Shown: positions 1 to 7,106, counted from the first letter of the stretch. The stretch: 13,120 nt of DNA from Candidatus Parcubacteria bacterium (GCA_027310925.1 DAICZX010000024.1:1-13120), one strand, 5' to 3'. A program made the numbers and translations. Notes: a model not told the origin generated them from the sequence alone.

Positions 1-1426
1 TCCCGAGTGCAAGACCCTGTGAAAGATAGCTCACTTCCTTTGAAACGTCTGTAAGTTGGTATGTGTATGCCTCCAAAAGATCATGTGCCGCAAGCGCAGG
101 ACGGACGGTAACGGGAATGATAAGAACCACGAGTACAAGCGCAAAAATCCATGCCGCATAGCGTGTCCATGATGGGAGTGGGACCGCCTCACGATGAGTA
201 TCCTCATATGACATCGCAAGAAAGATAGCTAAGAGCGCTAGTATCAACCAAAAAGAGGAGATGGTATCAAAGACAAAAAAGTTCTGAACGGCGTATGTAA
301 TCGCGAGGAGCGTGAAAATTCCCGCAAGAGGCTTCTCACCCCGACGCGCGATACGCACGGCAGCAGTAAAGAATGTCACGATGAGCGCGAGATAGAGAAT
401 GAGCCCGCCGATACCATACTGCGCCGCATAATCGAGAAACGCATTATGCGAACGGTCAAACCATTGCTCTTGTATCTGCATCGGATTATAGAAATTATTG
501 AAGAGCGCATCGATATGTTCAGCACCAACACCGAGCCATGGGTGTTGCTCGATTTGTCCAATCATGTTCTTCCAAATAAAAAGACGGCTCGCAACGTCCG
601 GATCGGATGTCGAAATGGAAGCGATACGCGCTACAGGTTCAAAAGGCACATGTGCAAGTTCGCTTCGAAATACGAAAAATAACCCCCCCAGTATAACTAT
701 CGTGCTGAGCGCGCTAATCGACCATGTGCGCTTTCTCCCTTCCCCGCGGAAAGAAAAATACGTGAGACACGCAATACCGGCAACCGCGAGCGCAAGAATT
801 GTTCCCCGCGTTGCGGTAAGTATAATAGCGATGACCTGAAGCACAGCACCGGTCATCGCCACTCGCCGCCACACCCCAGGAAGCGTCAGTCGAGCGGCAA
901 GCGTAGCGAAAAATGAGATGCCGAGATATCCAGCAAAGAATGCTGCATTCCCAAGCAGACTTCCGATTCGCCCACCGCCCAAAACCCATTCCCCGATACC
1001 GTATATCGCGACAAAGCTACCGATTAGTGTGACCGAGTAAATAAGCCATTTAAAGAATGTGCGATCGGTATAAAGTAAAATAAGATAGAAGCTGGTAACC
1101 GCGCAGGTGAGCATCAGAAGCCCATCTCCACGTACGAAGACCGACCAAAAACTTCGGTAAAAATCGAGACCATATACACTTGCAATATATGCCAACACAA
1201 GCAGCATTGCAGGAATCCATGCCTCCCATTTTGTAAGCCGTGCATAATAGAATGTACGTCCATACGTGACAAGAAGCCCGAATGCACCAATCACGATGAA
1301 ACTTATCGCATAAAAAAGCAGTGTTTTTGGAACAAGGTAAGGATAGATAAAGCCTCCCCAAATGACGACCGGCAAAATGACGGGTGCGATGAGGAGCCAC
1401 GGATAAACACGCTCAAGCTGTTTCAT
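1..1426 (-). CDS. O-antigen ligase / Wzy-type polymerase family membrane protein (3' end beyond window)
   Basis: The frame is open from the ATG at 1426 to the left edge (about 475 residues) and has no stop inside the window. It is a polytopic membrane protein, with hydrophobic segments throughout. It carries the signature pieces of the Wzy_C/O-antigen ligase family: RIGSLLGNAAFFAGYLG in the middle, the LTATRGT segment (Arg near residue 207), then a large extracytoplasmic loop with HPWLGVGAEH (near 297-305) and WFDRSHNAFLDY (His near 327), and FFVFDT after it. Family members polymerise undecaprenyl-linked glycans or transfer them to lipid A-core or to protein on the outer face of the membrane; the substrate here cannot be read from sequence. 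The start overlaps the TPR gene stop as TAATG, with GAAGGA just upstream as a ribosome site, so the two are almost certainly co-translated. The C-terminal part past residue 430 looks like the TPR-like tail common in CPR versions, but it is cut by the window. Confidence 0.88.
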   Translation of the reverse strand, partial: MKQLERVYPWLLIAPVILPVVIWGGFIYPYLVPKTLLFYAISFIVIGAFGLLVTYGRTFYYARLTKWEAWIPAMLLVLAYIASVYGLDFYRSFWSVFVRGDGLLMLTCAVTSFYLILLYTDRTFFKWLIYSVTLIGSFVAIYGIGEWVLGGGRIGSLLGNAAFFAGYLGISFFATLAARLTLPGVWRRVAMTGAVLQVIAIILTATRGTILALAVAGIACLTYFSFRGEGRKRTWSISALSTIVILGGLFFVFRSELAHVPFEPVARIASISTSDPDVASRLFIWKNMIGQIEQHPWLGVGAEHIDALFNNFYNPMQIQEQWFDRSHNAFLDYAAQYGIGGLILYLALIVTFFTAAVRIARRGEKPLAGIFTLLAITYAVQNFFVFDTISSFWLILALLAIFLAMSYEDTHREAVPLPSWTRYAAWIFALVLVVLIIPVTVRPALAAHDLLEAYTYQLTDVSKEVSYLSQGLALG

Positions 1427-2238
1427 TATTCCTTCGCTATGTCACGCGCTATCTGCGCACTTATTGCGGCAGTTCGGTTTGCTGGAGATAACGCCTCGAC
1501 CGTTTGCCATGCTTTAACCGCATCCGCATAGCGGCCTTGGCTCTCAAACCACTGCGCTTCTATAGCAAGAATAGAGGCTGAGTCGCCAAATTGTTTGTTT
1601 GCGACAGTAAAAGCGGCGAGGACCAACGCGGTATCTTTTGGAAATTGCCGTGTAAGGTAATCGAGCTGTTCGAGATGATACTCAAGCACCGTCGGTTCAA
1701 CTGCAACAGCTTTCGCGTACGCGTCGACGGCGGTATGGTACGCACCGAGCTCATCCATAAGATGCGCAAGATTTACATAGGCAAGCCCTTTATTTGGGTA
1801 AATGGCAATCGAATGATTGTAGGCATTGTACGCGCCCTTTCCGTTGCCAATCAGATTCGCATCATTACCTATGCCGATATAGAGATCATAATTGTCATAC
1901 TGCCCTTTCCCGAGCAGACTAGTGAGGCGGCTAGAGTCAGCATTCGCCTGATTAATCAATGTGGTATTATCGGTATACGCGCCTTTGAAATTCCATGAAA
2001 CGATAGTGTCGTTCGTATTAATCGGAAACGGCGACAGCACAGTGACCGGGCGTGAGGAGACGGCAGGTACCGTAGATGATGCGCTGCTCGTGGCAGCAGG
2101 AACAGTCGAAGACGCGATACTGCTACTCGTGGTGCTTGGTGTCGGTAAAGGAGCTTTCGAAAAATACATCCACCCGAGAAACACGACTATTATGCCAACA
2201 GTGCCAGCGATTGCCCATTGTTCCTTTGTAATCTCCAT
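1426..2238 (-). CDS. membrane-anchored TPR protein
   Basis: About 270 residues. One N-terminal transmembrane helix (near residues 8-28, AGTVGIIVVFLGWMYF) is followed by a Ser/Thr/Ala/Pro-rich linker (about 30-65). The C-terminal half is helical, with at least two or three TPR-like helix pairs (for example residues near AYVNLAHLMDELGAYHTAVDAYAKA and ILAIEAQWFESQGRYADAVKAW). The soluble part should lie outside the membrane if the helix acts as an uncleaved signal anchor. TPR proteins scaffold complexes; its partner is plausibly the O-antigen ligase with which it overlaps (TAATG). I chose the ATG at 2238 over the in-frame GTG at 2256. A TGn-extended -10 (TGG TATTCT, 2247-2255) covers the GTG and predicts a transcription start at about 2240, only 2 nt before the ATG. 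There is no Shine-Dalgarno. No enzyme motif is seen. Confidence 0.8.
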   Translation of the reverse strand: MEITKEQWAIAGTVGIIVVFLGWMYFSKAPLPTPSTTSSSIASSTVPAATSSASSTVPAVSSRPVTVLSPFPINTNDTIVSWNFKGAYTDNTTLINQANADSSRLTSLLGKGQYDNYDLYIGIGNDANLIGNGKGAYNAYNHSIAIYPNKGLAYVNLAHLMDELGAYHTAVDAYAKAVAVEPTVLEYHLEQLDYLTRQFPKDTALVLAAFTVANKQFGDSASILAIEAQWFESQGRYADAVKAWQTVEALSPANRTAAISAQIARDIAKE

Positions 2239-2246
2239 ATAGGCAT

Positions 2247-2255
2247 AGAATACCA
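2247..2255 (-). promoter_or_regulatory. extended -10 promoter of the TPR / ligase pair
   Basis: On the minus strand TGG TATTCT forms a TGn-extended -10 element. The hexamer at the 17-bp position upstream (GTGATC) is a poor -35, as is usual for extended -10 promoters. The predicted start at about 2240 would give a 2-nt leader on the mRNA. It lies downstream of the terminator at 2318-2351, which would uncouple this pair from the surface-protein gene. Confidence 0.4.
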
Positions 2256-2317
2256 CGCATTCAAAAGGTGATCACTTGCGTAATGGCAGAAATTCATCGT
2301 AAGTGGTTGACGTATAA

Positions 2318-2351
2318 AAAGAAAGAACCCCCATATGGGGGTTCTTTCTTT
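2318..2351 (-). terminator. 34-bp perfect palindrome, intrinsic terminator
   Basis: Every base from 2318 to 2351 mirrors its partner about the centre 2334/2335, giving a 15-bp stem (AAAGAAAGAACCCCC on one arm) with an ATAT loop. Read leftward (minus strand) the stem is followed by more T residues (complement of the A run at 2316-2320). It sits about 100 nt after the stop of the surface-protein gene and before the TPR gene, exactly where a terminator for the surface protein is expected. The symmetry also gives a short T tract on the plus strand, but no plus-strand gene reads into it. Confidence 0.85.
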
Positions 2352-2453
2352 GCTAGATATACTAGCCTGTTTGTTGCTCGAACCAATTTTCCGAGCTGGA
2401 GACCGTGAGGTCTGTTAGATTAACTTCTTTCAGAAGATCACTCGAGGCGAGAG

Positions 2454-5400
2454 CTAGTGAGAGTAGCTGACCGCGGTAGAAGTGAGGTTCTTAAGAAGGT
2501 AGCCATTTGACCAGTCAGAGGTCGAAGTCGCGTGCTGACTCGCCGAGAGACCTGACCAGACTATATTCGCACCGCCAGAGGTCTGCCCTGCCGCAGTATT
2601 TTCTGCAGCGTGCGAACCATCAGCAGCGAGACTAACCGTGAGCGATGCTCCTGTAGGCCAACCGCTGACCGTACCGTAGAGGTCATAGGTCTGGGTTGAA
2701 CCAGCAGCAACTTGCTGATACGTCGGCTGTGTCGAGTTGTTCAACAGGTTGACCGTGAAGGTACCCATTGGGGCCGCGCCGTTCGTGTTATCGAGCAAGT
2801 TCTGACCAGAACTGTCATTCGCCACATAGAGGTTCGAAACCGTCACCCCTGACGAGGTCGCGATGTTGAACACAAGATGCGACCAATCGATTGCGCCCGC
2901 AGGATCAGCAGAAATGCTGAACTTGTAGAGCGGAGAACCGGTGGAAGGAGTCAGACTGGTCGGCTGAATCGTCGCGAACGTCGGAATCGACTTGTGCACG
3001 TAGAACGTGCCGCCGCTGGCGATACTTACTCCGCTATTCACTGTCGTGAGCGGTACGCCAGCTGAGTTGATTGCACGGAAGTTCGTGTCGTTTGCAGTGT
3101 CAAGCGATACGTTGATTGCCGCACCCGAGGTTGCACCCGAGGCGATAGTCGGCGTACCGATGAAGACATTGAGGTTCGACGTGCTGTTCGACGGAACGTA
3201 CATCGTGAGGCCGTTGAAGACCGCCGTTGCGTACGCCATGCTCGAATTTACCTGGAGCGGCTGCGTTGCCGTCTGGGTGTTGCCATTCACATCCGTGTAG
3301 TTGAGCGTTACGTTCGAAACCGAGGTCGCTACGCCGTTCGGAACGAGAATCGCGAGATTCTGCACCGTGTAAGCGGAGTTATTGGCTGCGAAGCTAAACT
3401 GCCCGACTTGAACCTGGCTTGCGCCAGCGAGGATGAGGTTGCTTACCGGATCACCAGCGCCTCGCGATACTGCAAGACTACCCGCGCCGAGCGTGATGTT
3501 CTGAAGCGCAACTGCGGAACCTACAGAAGCCTGTGTGCCCGTAGTGTCGCCCGAACCGGTTGTGCCCGTACCCACTGACGCGGTAATTGTGCCAAGACCT
3601 GCGTTCGAGAGAACGTTACCGTAGACATCGATCGTCTTAGACGAGGATGCAGGGATATCGTAGTTCACTGCGAACGAGTTGCTTGTGGATGGTGTCGTGA
3701 TAATCGTACCGAGCGTGTTACCCGTCGCGTCATCCTTGAGCGTCAAGTTCGTGATCGTCGACGTCATCGACTGAGTGAACGTAACGTCAATGGTATTCAC
3801 AGTCACGCCTTCAGTAGAACCAGTTGAGAGCGTGAAGGAACCAAGCTTAGCATTGGTGGTGCCCGGAACGATTGTCTGGGCGCCATAGCCAGTGTACTGC
3901 GTTGCTGCAAGGGTCGAATTCGTCACCGAAATCGTGTACCCGCTCGTAGCAACTGACGGAACGTTTGCCGACTGCAGCGACGACTGTCCTTGTGCATTGC
4001 TTGATCCAGCCGCGAGCGTCACGACAACGGTCGAGTTGTTCGGGAGCGACGCGCCGGTTGTATCTTTAGCATCTGCATAGATACTCACAGTCGTACTCTG
4101 GCCTGCAGGAAGGATGAGCGAGGAACCGAGCGAGAAGTCTGTGTCATTAGCAAGACTGTCGCCAATATTCTTCGTCGAACCGACCTGTACGCCATTCACC
4201 ATAATCTTTCCGTTCTGCAGACCACCTGCGCCACCTCCTGTGTCGGTTGCGTAAACGTAGAGATCGGAAACTTTGGTGTTCTCACCCGAAGCAAGCATGT
4301 CGAAGGTCGCCCAGTTTACACTGGTAGCGCCCACCGCCACGTTTTGATTCGGAGAAGATGGATCAAGCGAGACAGAGACACCTGACGTGCCGCTGACTGA
4401 ATTAATCGTCACTTGCCCGGCGTTTACCGCCGAGAAGGTGTTGTTGCCATTTGATGTCGGCGTTACCGGCTGATTAAGCTGGCTGTCGACAAACATACCG
4501 TCCGAGGAGCGCTGCACCGAGAACTGGATGGTGCGAGCGGCGCCGCCCGTAACGTTTGCAAGAACCTTAATGACGTGACTCTGTTCCGAGAGCAATACCG
4601 GCGATGCCGAGAGATCAAACGTAACCGTCTGACCTGTCATTGCCGGGATGGTCGATCCGACCTGTACGCCGTCCACGTAGAGGGCGAGGTTTGTCAGGTA
4701 CTGGGGATCAATTGAACCGAGGTTTGTGAATTGCATCGATTCAAGCTTTACCGGATTTGTCGACACCGAGACGGTGTCCTGCCAAACCGGATAGCTGCTC
4801 TGCGGACTAATGGTCGTGTTATTCGCCGGCGTGACCGTCTGACCGTAACTTACGGTTGCAAGATTCGCCGCCGAGATCGTCTGATAGCCACCAGCGATTG
4901 GGAAGCTGACCGAAGGATCAAGCGTGCCGCTGCTGGTTGCCGAGACGAGGCTCACACCGATCTGCTGACCTGAGGTGCCTGTCGCGATGTCAGAACGAAC
5001 CGACACCGTGTAGGTGCCGCCTGCAGGAACCGTGAAGAGACCGGCCGCGTTGCTATACGAGAATTGGCCTGCTGAAACGCCTGCCGAGTCCGTAATGCGT
5101 GTACCGCCATTAAAGAGGTACACGTTCGCGAGGGTCGCATCATTGCTGATGCCTGTGCGATTGAACGTCAAACCCGTGACATTGATCGGGGACGCCGTGG
5201 GGTTCGTGAAGACGAAATCTCCAAGATCACCGATGCCCTGACCTGCTACAAGGACCGTGCCGTTCGGCGAGGTCGGTGAGAGCGAGATCTTAAGACCTGT
5301 GCCCGTTACCGTTGTCGTTCCACCTGTCGTTGTCGTCGTTGTGGTGGTCGTACTTGACGATCCGCCAAGATTGAACGCCGCGCGACTAATAGGACCGAAG

Positions 5401-5828
5401 TAGCCGGCTGCAGGAGTGACTCCTGCGGCCTTCTGCCAAGCGATTACCGCAGCCTTCGTCTCGCCACCGAAGTAGCCAGTCGCGCCTGCCGGAATCGAGT
5501 AGCCTCCCGCGATAAGCGCATTTTGGAGGCACGTGACATCACTACCTCTCGAACCAATCGTCAAGCTCATTGTGAATGAGCAAGACGAGGAGTTCGTGGT
5601 AGTGGTGGTGCTCGAAGGCGTACCGCCCGTGAGCGATGCCTGAACATTTGCGATCACGGTGCTACTAGCACCGAACGAAGAAAGGAGCGAGAGAATCGAC
5701 TGAACCTGCGCGCTCGTCAGGGCTGCCGCTTGCGCCATCGGCGCGAGGGAAAGCATTGACGTCGCCATCGCGAGTCCGGCCGCTACCGCTGCGACCTTCG
5801 CGATCGCTTTTGTAGTTACCTTTTGCAT
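2454..5828 (-). CDS. large secreted surface protein: signal peptide, peptidoglycan-binding domain, six Ig-like modules
   Basis: 1124 residues. The N-terminus is a Sec signal peptide (basic start, hydrophobic 12-31, cleavage probable after MAQA near residue 34). A peptidoglycan_binding_1-like domain follows (about 83-153: GSRGSDVTCLQNAL, GYFGGETKAAVIAWQKAAG, YFGPISRAAFN). Cys83 and Cys100 are the only cysteines in the protein and could form a disulphide. Ser/Thr-rich linkers flank this domain (about 70-82 and 156-172, the second with nine Thr in a row). The remaining 950 residues are Ser/Thr/Asn/Gly-rich beta-sandwich-like sequence in six degenerate modules. Their 'ly.dG..vgs' strands fall near residues 233, 383, 542, 692, 837 and 997, a period of 145-160. 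It ends with WSGLSASQHATSTSDW and SNGYLLKN, a terminal motif I recall from other Parcubacteria surface proteins. Such proteins are candidate S-layer or cell-surface attachment proteins. There is no transmembrane helix after the signal peptide and no LPXTG. No Shine-Dalgarno precedes the ATG. Confidence 0.85.
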   Translation of the reverse strand: MQKVTTKAIAKVAAVAAGLAMATSMLSLAPMAQAAALTSAQVQSILSLLSSFGASSTVIANVQASLTGGTPSSTTTTTNSSSCSFTMSLTIGSRGSDVTCLQNALIAGGYSIPAGATGYFGGETKAAVIAWQKAAGVTPAAGYFGPISRAAFNLGGSSSTTTTTTTTTGGTTTVTGTGLKISLSPTSPNGTVLVAGQGIGDLGDFVFTNPTASPINVTGLTFNRTGISNDATLANVYLFNGGTRITDSAGVSAGQFSYSNAAGLFTVPAGGTYTVSVRSDIATGTSGQQIGVSLVSATSSGTLDPSVSFPIAGGYQTISAANLATVSYGQTVTPANNTTISPQSSYPVWQDTVSVSTNPVKLESMQFTNLGSIDPQYLTNLALYVDGVQVGSTIPAMTGQTVTFDLSASPVLLSEQSHVIKVLANVTGGAARTIQFSVQRSSDGMFVDSQLNQPVTPTSNGNNTFSAVNAGQVTINSVSGTSGVSVSLDPSSPNQNVAVGATSVNWATFDMLASGENTKVSDLYVYATDTGGGAGGLQNGKIMVNGVQVGSTKNIGDSLANDTDFSLGSSLILPAGQSTTVSIYADAKDTTGASLPNNSTVVVTLAAGSSNAQGQSSLQSANVPSVATSGYTISVTNSTLAATQYTGYGAQTIVPGTTNAKLGSFTLSTGSTEGVTVNTIDVTFTQSMTSTITNLTLKDDATGNTLGTIITTPSTSNSFAVNYDIPASSSKTIDVYGNVLSNAGLGTITASVGTGTTGSGDTTGTQASVGSAVALQNITLGAGSLAVSRGAGDPVSNLILAGASQVQVGQFSFAANNSAYTVQNLAILVPNGVATSVSNVTLNYTDVNGNTQTATQPLQVNSSMAYATAVFNGLTMYVPSNSTSNLNVFIGTPTIASGATSGAAINVSLDTANDTNFRAINSAGVPLTTVNSGVSIASGGTFYVHKSIPTFATIQPTSLTPSTGSPLYKFSISADPAGAIDWSHLVFNIATSSGVTVSNLYVANDSSGQNLLDNTNGAAPMGTFTVNLLNNSTQPTYQQVAAGSTQTYDLYGTVSGWPTGASLTVSLAADGSHAAENTAAGQTSGGANIVWSGLSASQHATSTSDWSNGYLLKNLTSTAVSYSH

Positions 5829-5839
5829 AACAATTGTTA
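5828..5839. repeat. 12-bp perfect palindrome overlapping the surface-protein start codon
   Basis: TAACAATTGTTA is a perfect inverted repeat whose end shares the first base of the minus-strand ATG at 5828. It occupies the place where a ribosome site would be, and no Shine-Dalgarno is present. It could be an operator, or chance in an AT-rich leader; sequence alone does not decide. Confidence 0.35.
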
Positions 5840-5842
5840 ATT

Positions 5843-5848
5843 ATTTTA
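5843..5848 (-). promoter_or_regulatory. possible proximal -10 of the surface-protein gene
   Basis: TAAAAT on the minus strand matches the -10 consensus at five of six positions and would start transcription about 8 nt before the ATG. It has no TGn extension and no recognisable -35 at 16-18 bp, so it is weaker than the promoter at 6176-6204. A second weak option is TATTAT at 5857-5862. Confidence 0.25.
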
Positions 5849-5923
5849 AGACGCACATAATAATCAGTTTTGGTTCACACATGAATCTATCGTGCACGTT
5901 TCATTTCACACTACCCCACACCG

Positions 5924-6169
5924 CACGGTATCGACCAGTGCGCCATGGGTTAGTTGGCAAGAGTTGATGTGACTTAGCTAAAGTCACTATTCTTTTATCA
6001 AAGTACGCCCCTCAGGAACTACTTCATAGCCCCCGCAAGGACTGTTGCTCAGTATAGCGGAATACTGGGCCCACTAATACTGAACGTGTGGATAACGATA
6101 GGAATTAGGCACGCGTAAAAGACCGTTTCCGGCCTTTCTTGAACCTAATGCCCCCGAGTCGATACCACA
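5924..6169 (-). ncRNA. candidate structured RNA, family unknown (small RNA or mRNA leader)
   Basis: Read on the minus strand, 6157-6169 pairs with 5924-5936: nine Watson-Crick pairs (GGTATCGAC / GTCGATACC, 6158-6166 with 5927-5935) extended by four G-U pairs. These would all be A-C mismatches on the plus strand, so the helix favours minus-strand RNA. Inside it are four more elements: 6144-6149 with 6104-6109 (ATTAGG/CCTAAT), extended past one mismatch by GGG; a GAAA-tetraloop hairpin at 6117-6138; a 6-bp hairpin in 6050-6067; and a 7-bp hairpin at 5969-5987 (GTGACTT/AAGTCAC). A good promoter (6176-6204) predicts the 5' end at 6169, the first base of the closing helix. No conserved motifs of RNase P, SRP, 6S or tmRNA were found. 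There is no obvious terminator directly after 5924, so it may continue as the leader of the surface-protein mRNA, whose start codon is 96 nt on. Confidence 0.45.
6117..6138 (-). terminator. GNRA hairpin with short T tract, possible terminator or attenuator
   Basis: On the minus strand the core GGCCG-GAAA-CGGTC is extended by three A-U pairs and one G-U pair to a 9-bp stem; the last four bases of the 3' arm are TTTT. It lies 84 nt after the stop of the DeoR-like gene and about 30 nt after the promoter at 6176-6204. It could end the former or attenuate the latter. The GAAA tetraloop and enclosing ATTAGG/CCTAAT helix also fit a folded RNA domain, so the terminator role is uncertain. Confidence 0.35.
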
Positions 6170-6175
6170 GCCGCC

Positions 6176-6204
6176 ATAGTAACAAAGACGTCCGGGTGAG
6201 TCAA
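6176..6204 (-). promoter_or_regulatory. sigma-70-type promoter firing toward the surface-protein gene
   Basis: The minus strand has TTGACT (6199-6204, five of six consensus bases), a 17-bp spacer, then TACTAT (6176-6181) preceded by TGT, a TGn extension. This is the best-matching promoter in the window. The predicted start is about 6169. It either drives a stand-alone RNA or gives the surface-protein mRNA a leader of about 340 nt. Confidence 0.6.
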
Positions 6205-6221
6205 AGCTTTCAACGCGATAC

Positions 6222-7007
6222 TTATGCGAGAGAATAAGTACTCCAGCGACGTTCGCCCTGCTTCAATACTATTCCACCCGCAATAAGCGCCAAAAGTTCG
6301 CGCTGGATGGTCTTCTCTGAAACGTCACGAATCAGGGTTGATATGTCCTTAATGCTTACCTTTCCCTTACTTTTTATAACGGACAACACCGCCTCGCTTC
6401 TGTCCTTTATATCAATGTCCTTATGCATTTTCATATCGGAAACTACCAAGCTTTTTTGAGTAGGTATAGCGGTGTGACGCGGTCGCATTGAGCCATGATG
6501 CCTGGGTATCGATTCTCGCGATATGACGTTTCTTGCAATAGTGGAGAGGGTTGGCGACTCTTCAAAAGACAATCGCGGTTCTTCGTATGCGGCAACCTCT
6601 TGAAGCAAATTATGTGCCTCGCGAGAGATAAGTTCAGCATTCATGATGGAGAGGAACCCACTGGTACGCGCTATGGAAAGAATACTTGAGAGCATGAGAA
6701 GTTCTCTTGAGAGAGCGGGACGAGAAGCCCCAGGCGGTAATATTGCCGCATCGATAAGACCGATCGCAATCACACCAATTCGATTCCGTAACGGTGCTGA
6801 CTCGGTGAATGCCGGTTCAATGAGATGTATGGCTTTTGCAAGACGCTCCGCTTTCTTATATATAAATACCCTGCGTATGTCCTTTTCAAATATGTTATTA
6901 AATATGCTTTTTTCTAGGACAAAATCTCCAATATTAAAGTCTTTACCACGTGTATTATTGTTACGAACTCCAGTATTATTTTTAATGTCTGATTGTTCGT
7001 GTCTCAT
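6222..7007 (-). CDS. DeoR-like winged-helix protein of CPR type
   Basis: 261 residues from the ATG at 7007. The first third contains a helical segment (FVLEKSIFNNIFEKDIRRV, then FIYKKAERLAKAIHLIEPAF), a type of N-terminal domain I recall from many Parcubacteria hypothetical proteins. The centre is variable. The last 60 residues (about 202-261) form a winged helix: DRSEAVLSVIKSKGKVSI, then ISTLIRDVSEKTIQRELLAL as turn and recognition helix, then a wing ending in YSLA. This pattern is that of DeoR/MarR-like regulators, so DNA binding is inferred; no ligand domain is recognised. An in-frame ATG at 7061 would add 18 residues and has a weak AAGAG site. I prefer 7007 because TTGCAC-16-TATACT (7021-7048) predicts transcription starting about 7 nt before it. 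The gene is divergent from ftsK. Confidence 0.7.
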   Translation of the reverse strand: MRHEQSDIKNNTGVRNNNTRGKDFNIGDFVLEKSIFNNIFEKDIRRVFIYKKAERLAKAIHLIEPAFTESAPLRNRIGVIAIGLIDAAILPPGASRPALSRELLMLSSILSIARTSGFLSIMNAELISREAHNLLQEVAAYEEPRLSFEESPTLSTIARNVISRESIPRHHGSMRPRHTAIPTQKSLVVSDMKMHKDIDIKDRSEAVLSVIKSKGKVSIKDISTLIRDVSEKTIQRELLALIAGGIVLKQGERRWSTYSLA

Positions 7008-7020
7008 AGATGTATCGGAC

Positions 7021-7048
7021 AGTATACGTCCGTAAAAATAGCGTGCAA
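7021..7048 (-). promoter_or_regulatory. promoter of the DeoR-like gene
   Basis: On the minus strand TTGCAC (7043-7048) and TATACT (7021-7026, five of six) are separated by 16 bp. The predicted start at about 7014 gives a 7-nt leader to the ATG at 7007. If the longer start at 7061 were used, this would be coding sequence instead. Confidence 0.4.
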
Positions 7049-7086
7049 GCCTTACGGGCATAAATTTTATCTCTTGAGGAATGCGG

Positions 7087-7095
7087 TGCTACAAT
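7087..7095 (+). promoter_or_regulatory. extended -10 promoter of the ftsK-recA cluster
   Basis: TGC TACAAT is a TGn-extended -10 with five of six consensus bases; the hexamer at 17 bp upstream (TTATCT) is a weak -35. The predicted start is about 7102, leaving a 5-nt leader with no Shine-Dalgarno before the ATG at 7107. Confidence 0.5.
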
Positions 7096-7106
7096 GAGAT
7101 GTATAT

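Noticed and set aside
2318..2351. Long palindrome as an attachment site or transposon end
   Set aside because: There is no matching copy, target duplication or transposase in the window; the GC stem with T tract after a stop codon is explained by termination.
5924..6172. tmRNA: the stretch GGTATCGAC near the 5' end resembles the conserved GG(A/U)UUCGAC of tmRNA
   Set aside because: The segment is tied up in the closing helix, the acceptor strand has no 3' partner, and there is no T-arm followed by CCA or a tag frame ending in LAA/ALAA.
5924..6172. RNase P RNA, SRP RNA or 6S RNA
   Set aside because: The P4 strands (GAGGAAAGUCC and ACAGAA), the SRP tetraloop region (GGUCAGGUCCGGAAGG) and a 6S-type long bulged hairpin were looked for by eye on both strands and not found. 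A covariance-model search would settle it.
6643..7035. 130-codon plus-strand frame opposite the DeoR-like gene
   Set aside because: It is antisense to a gene with a recognisable winged helix and a promoter; the translated sequence has no domain character.
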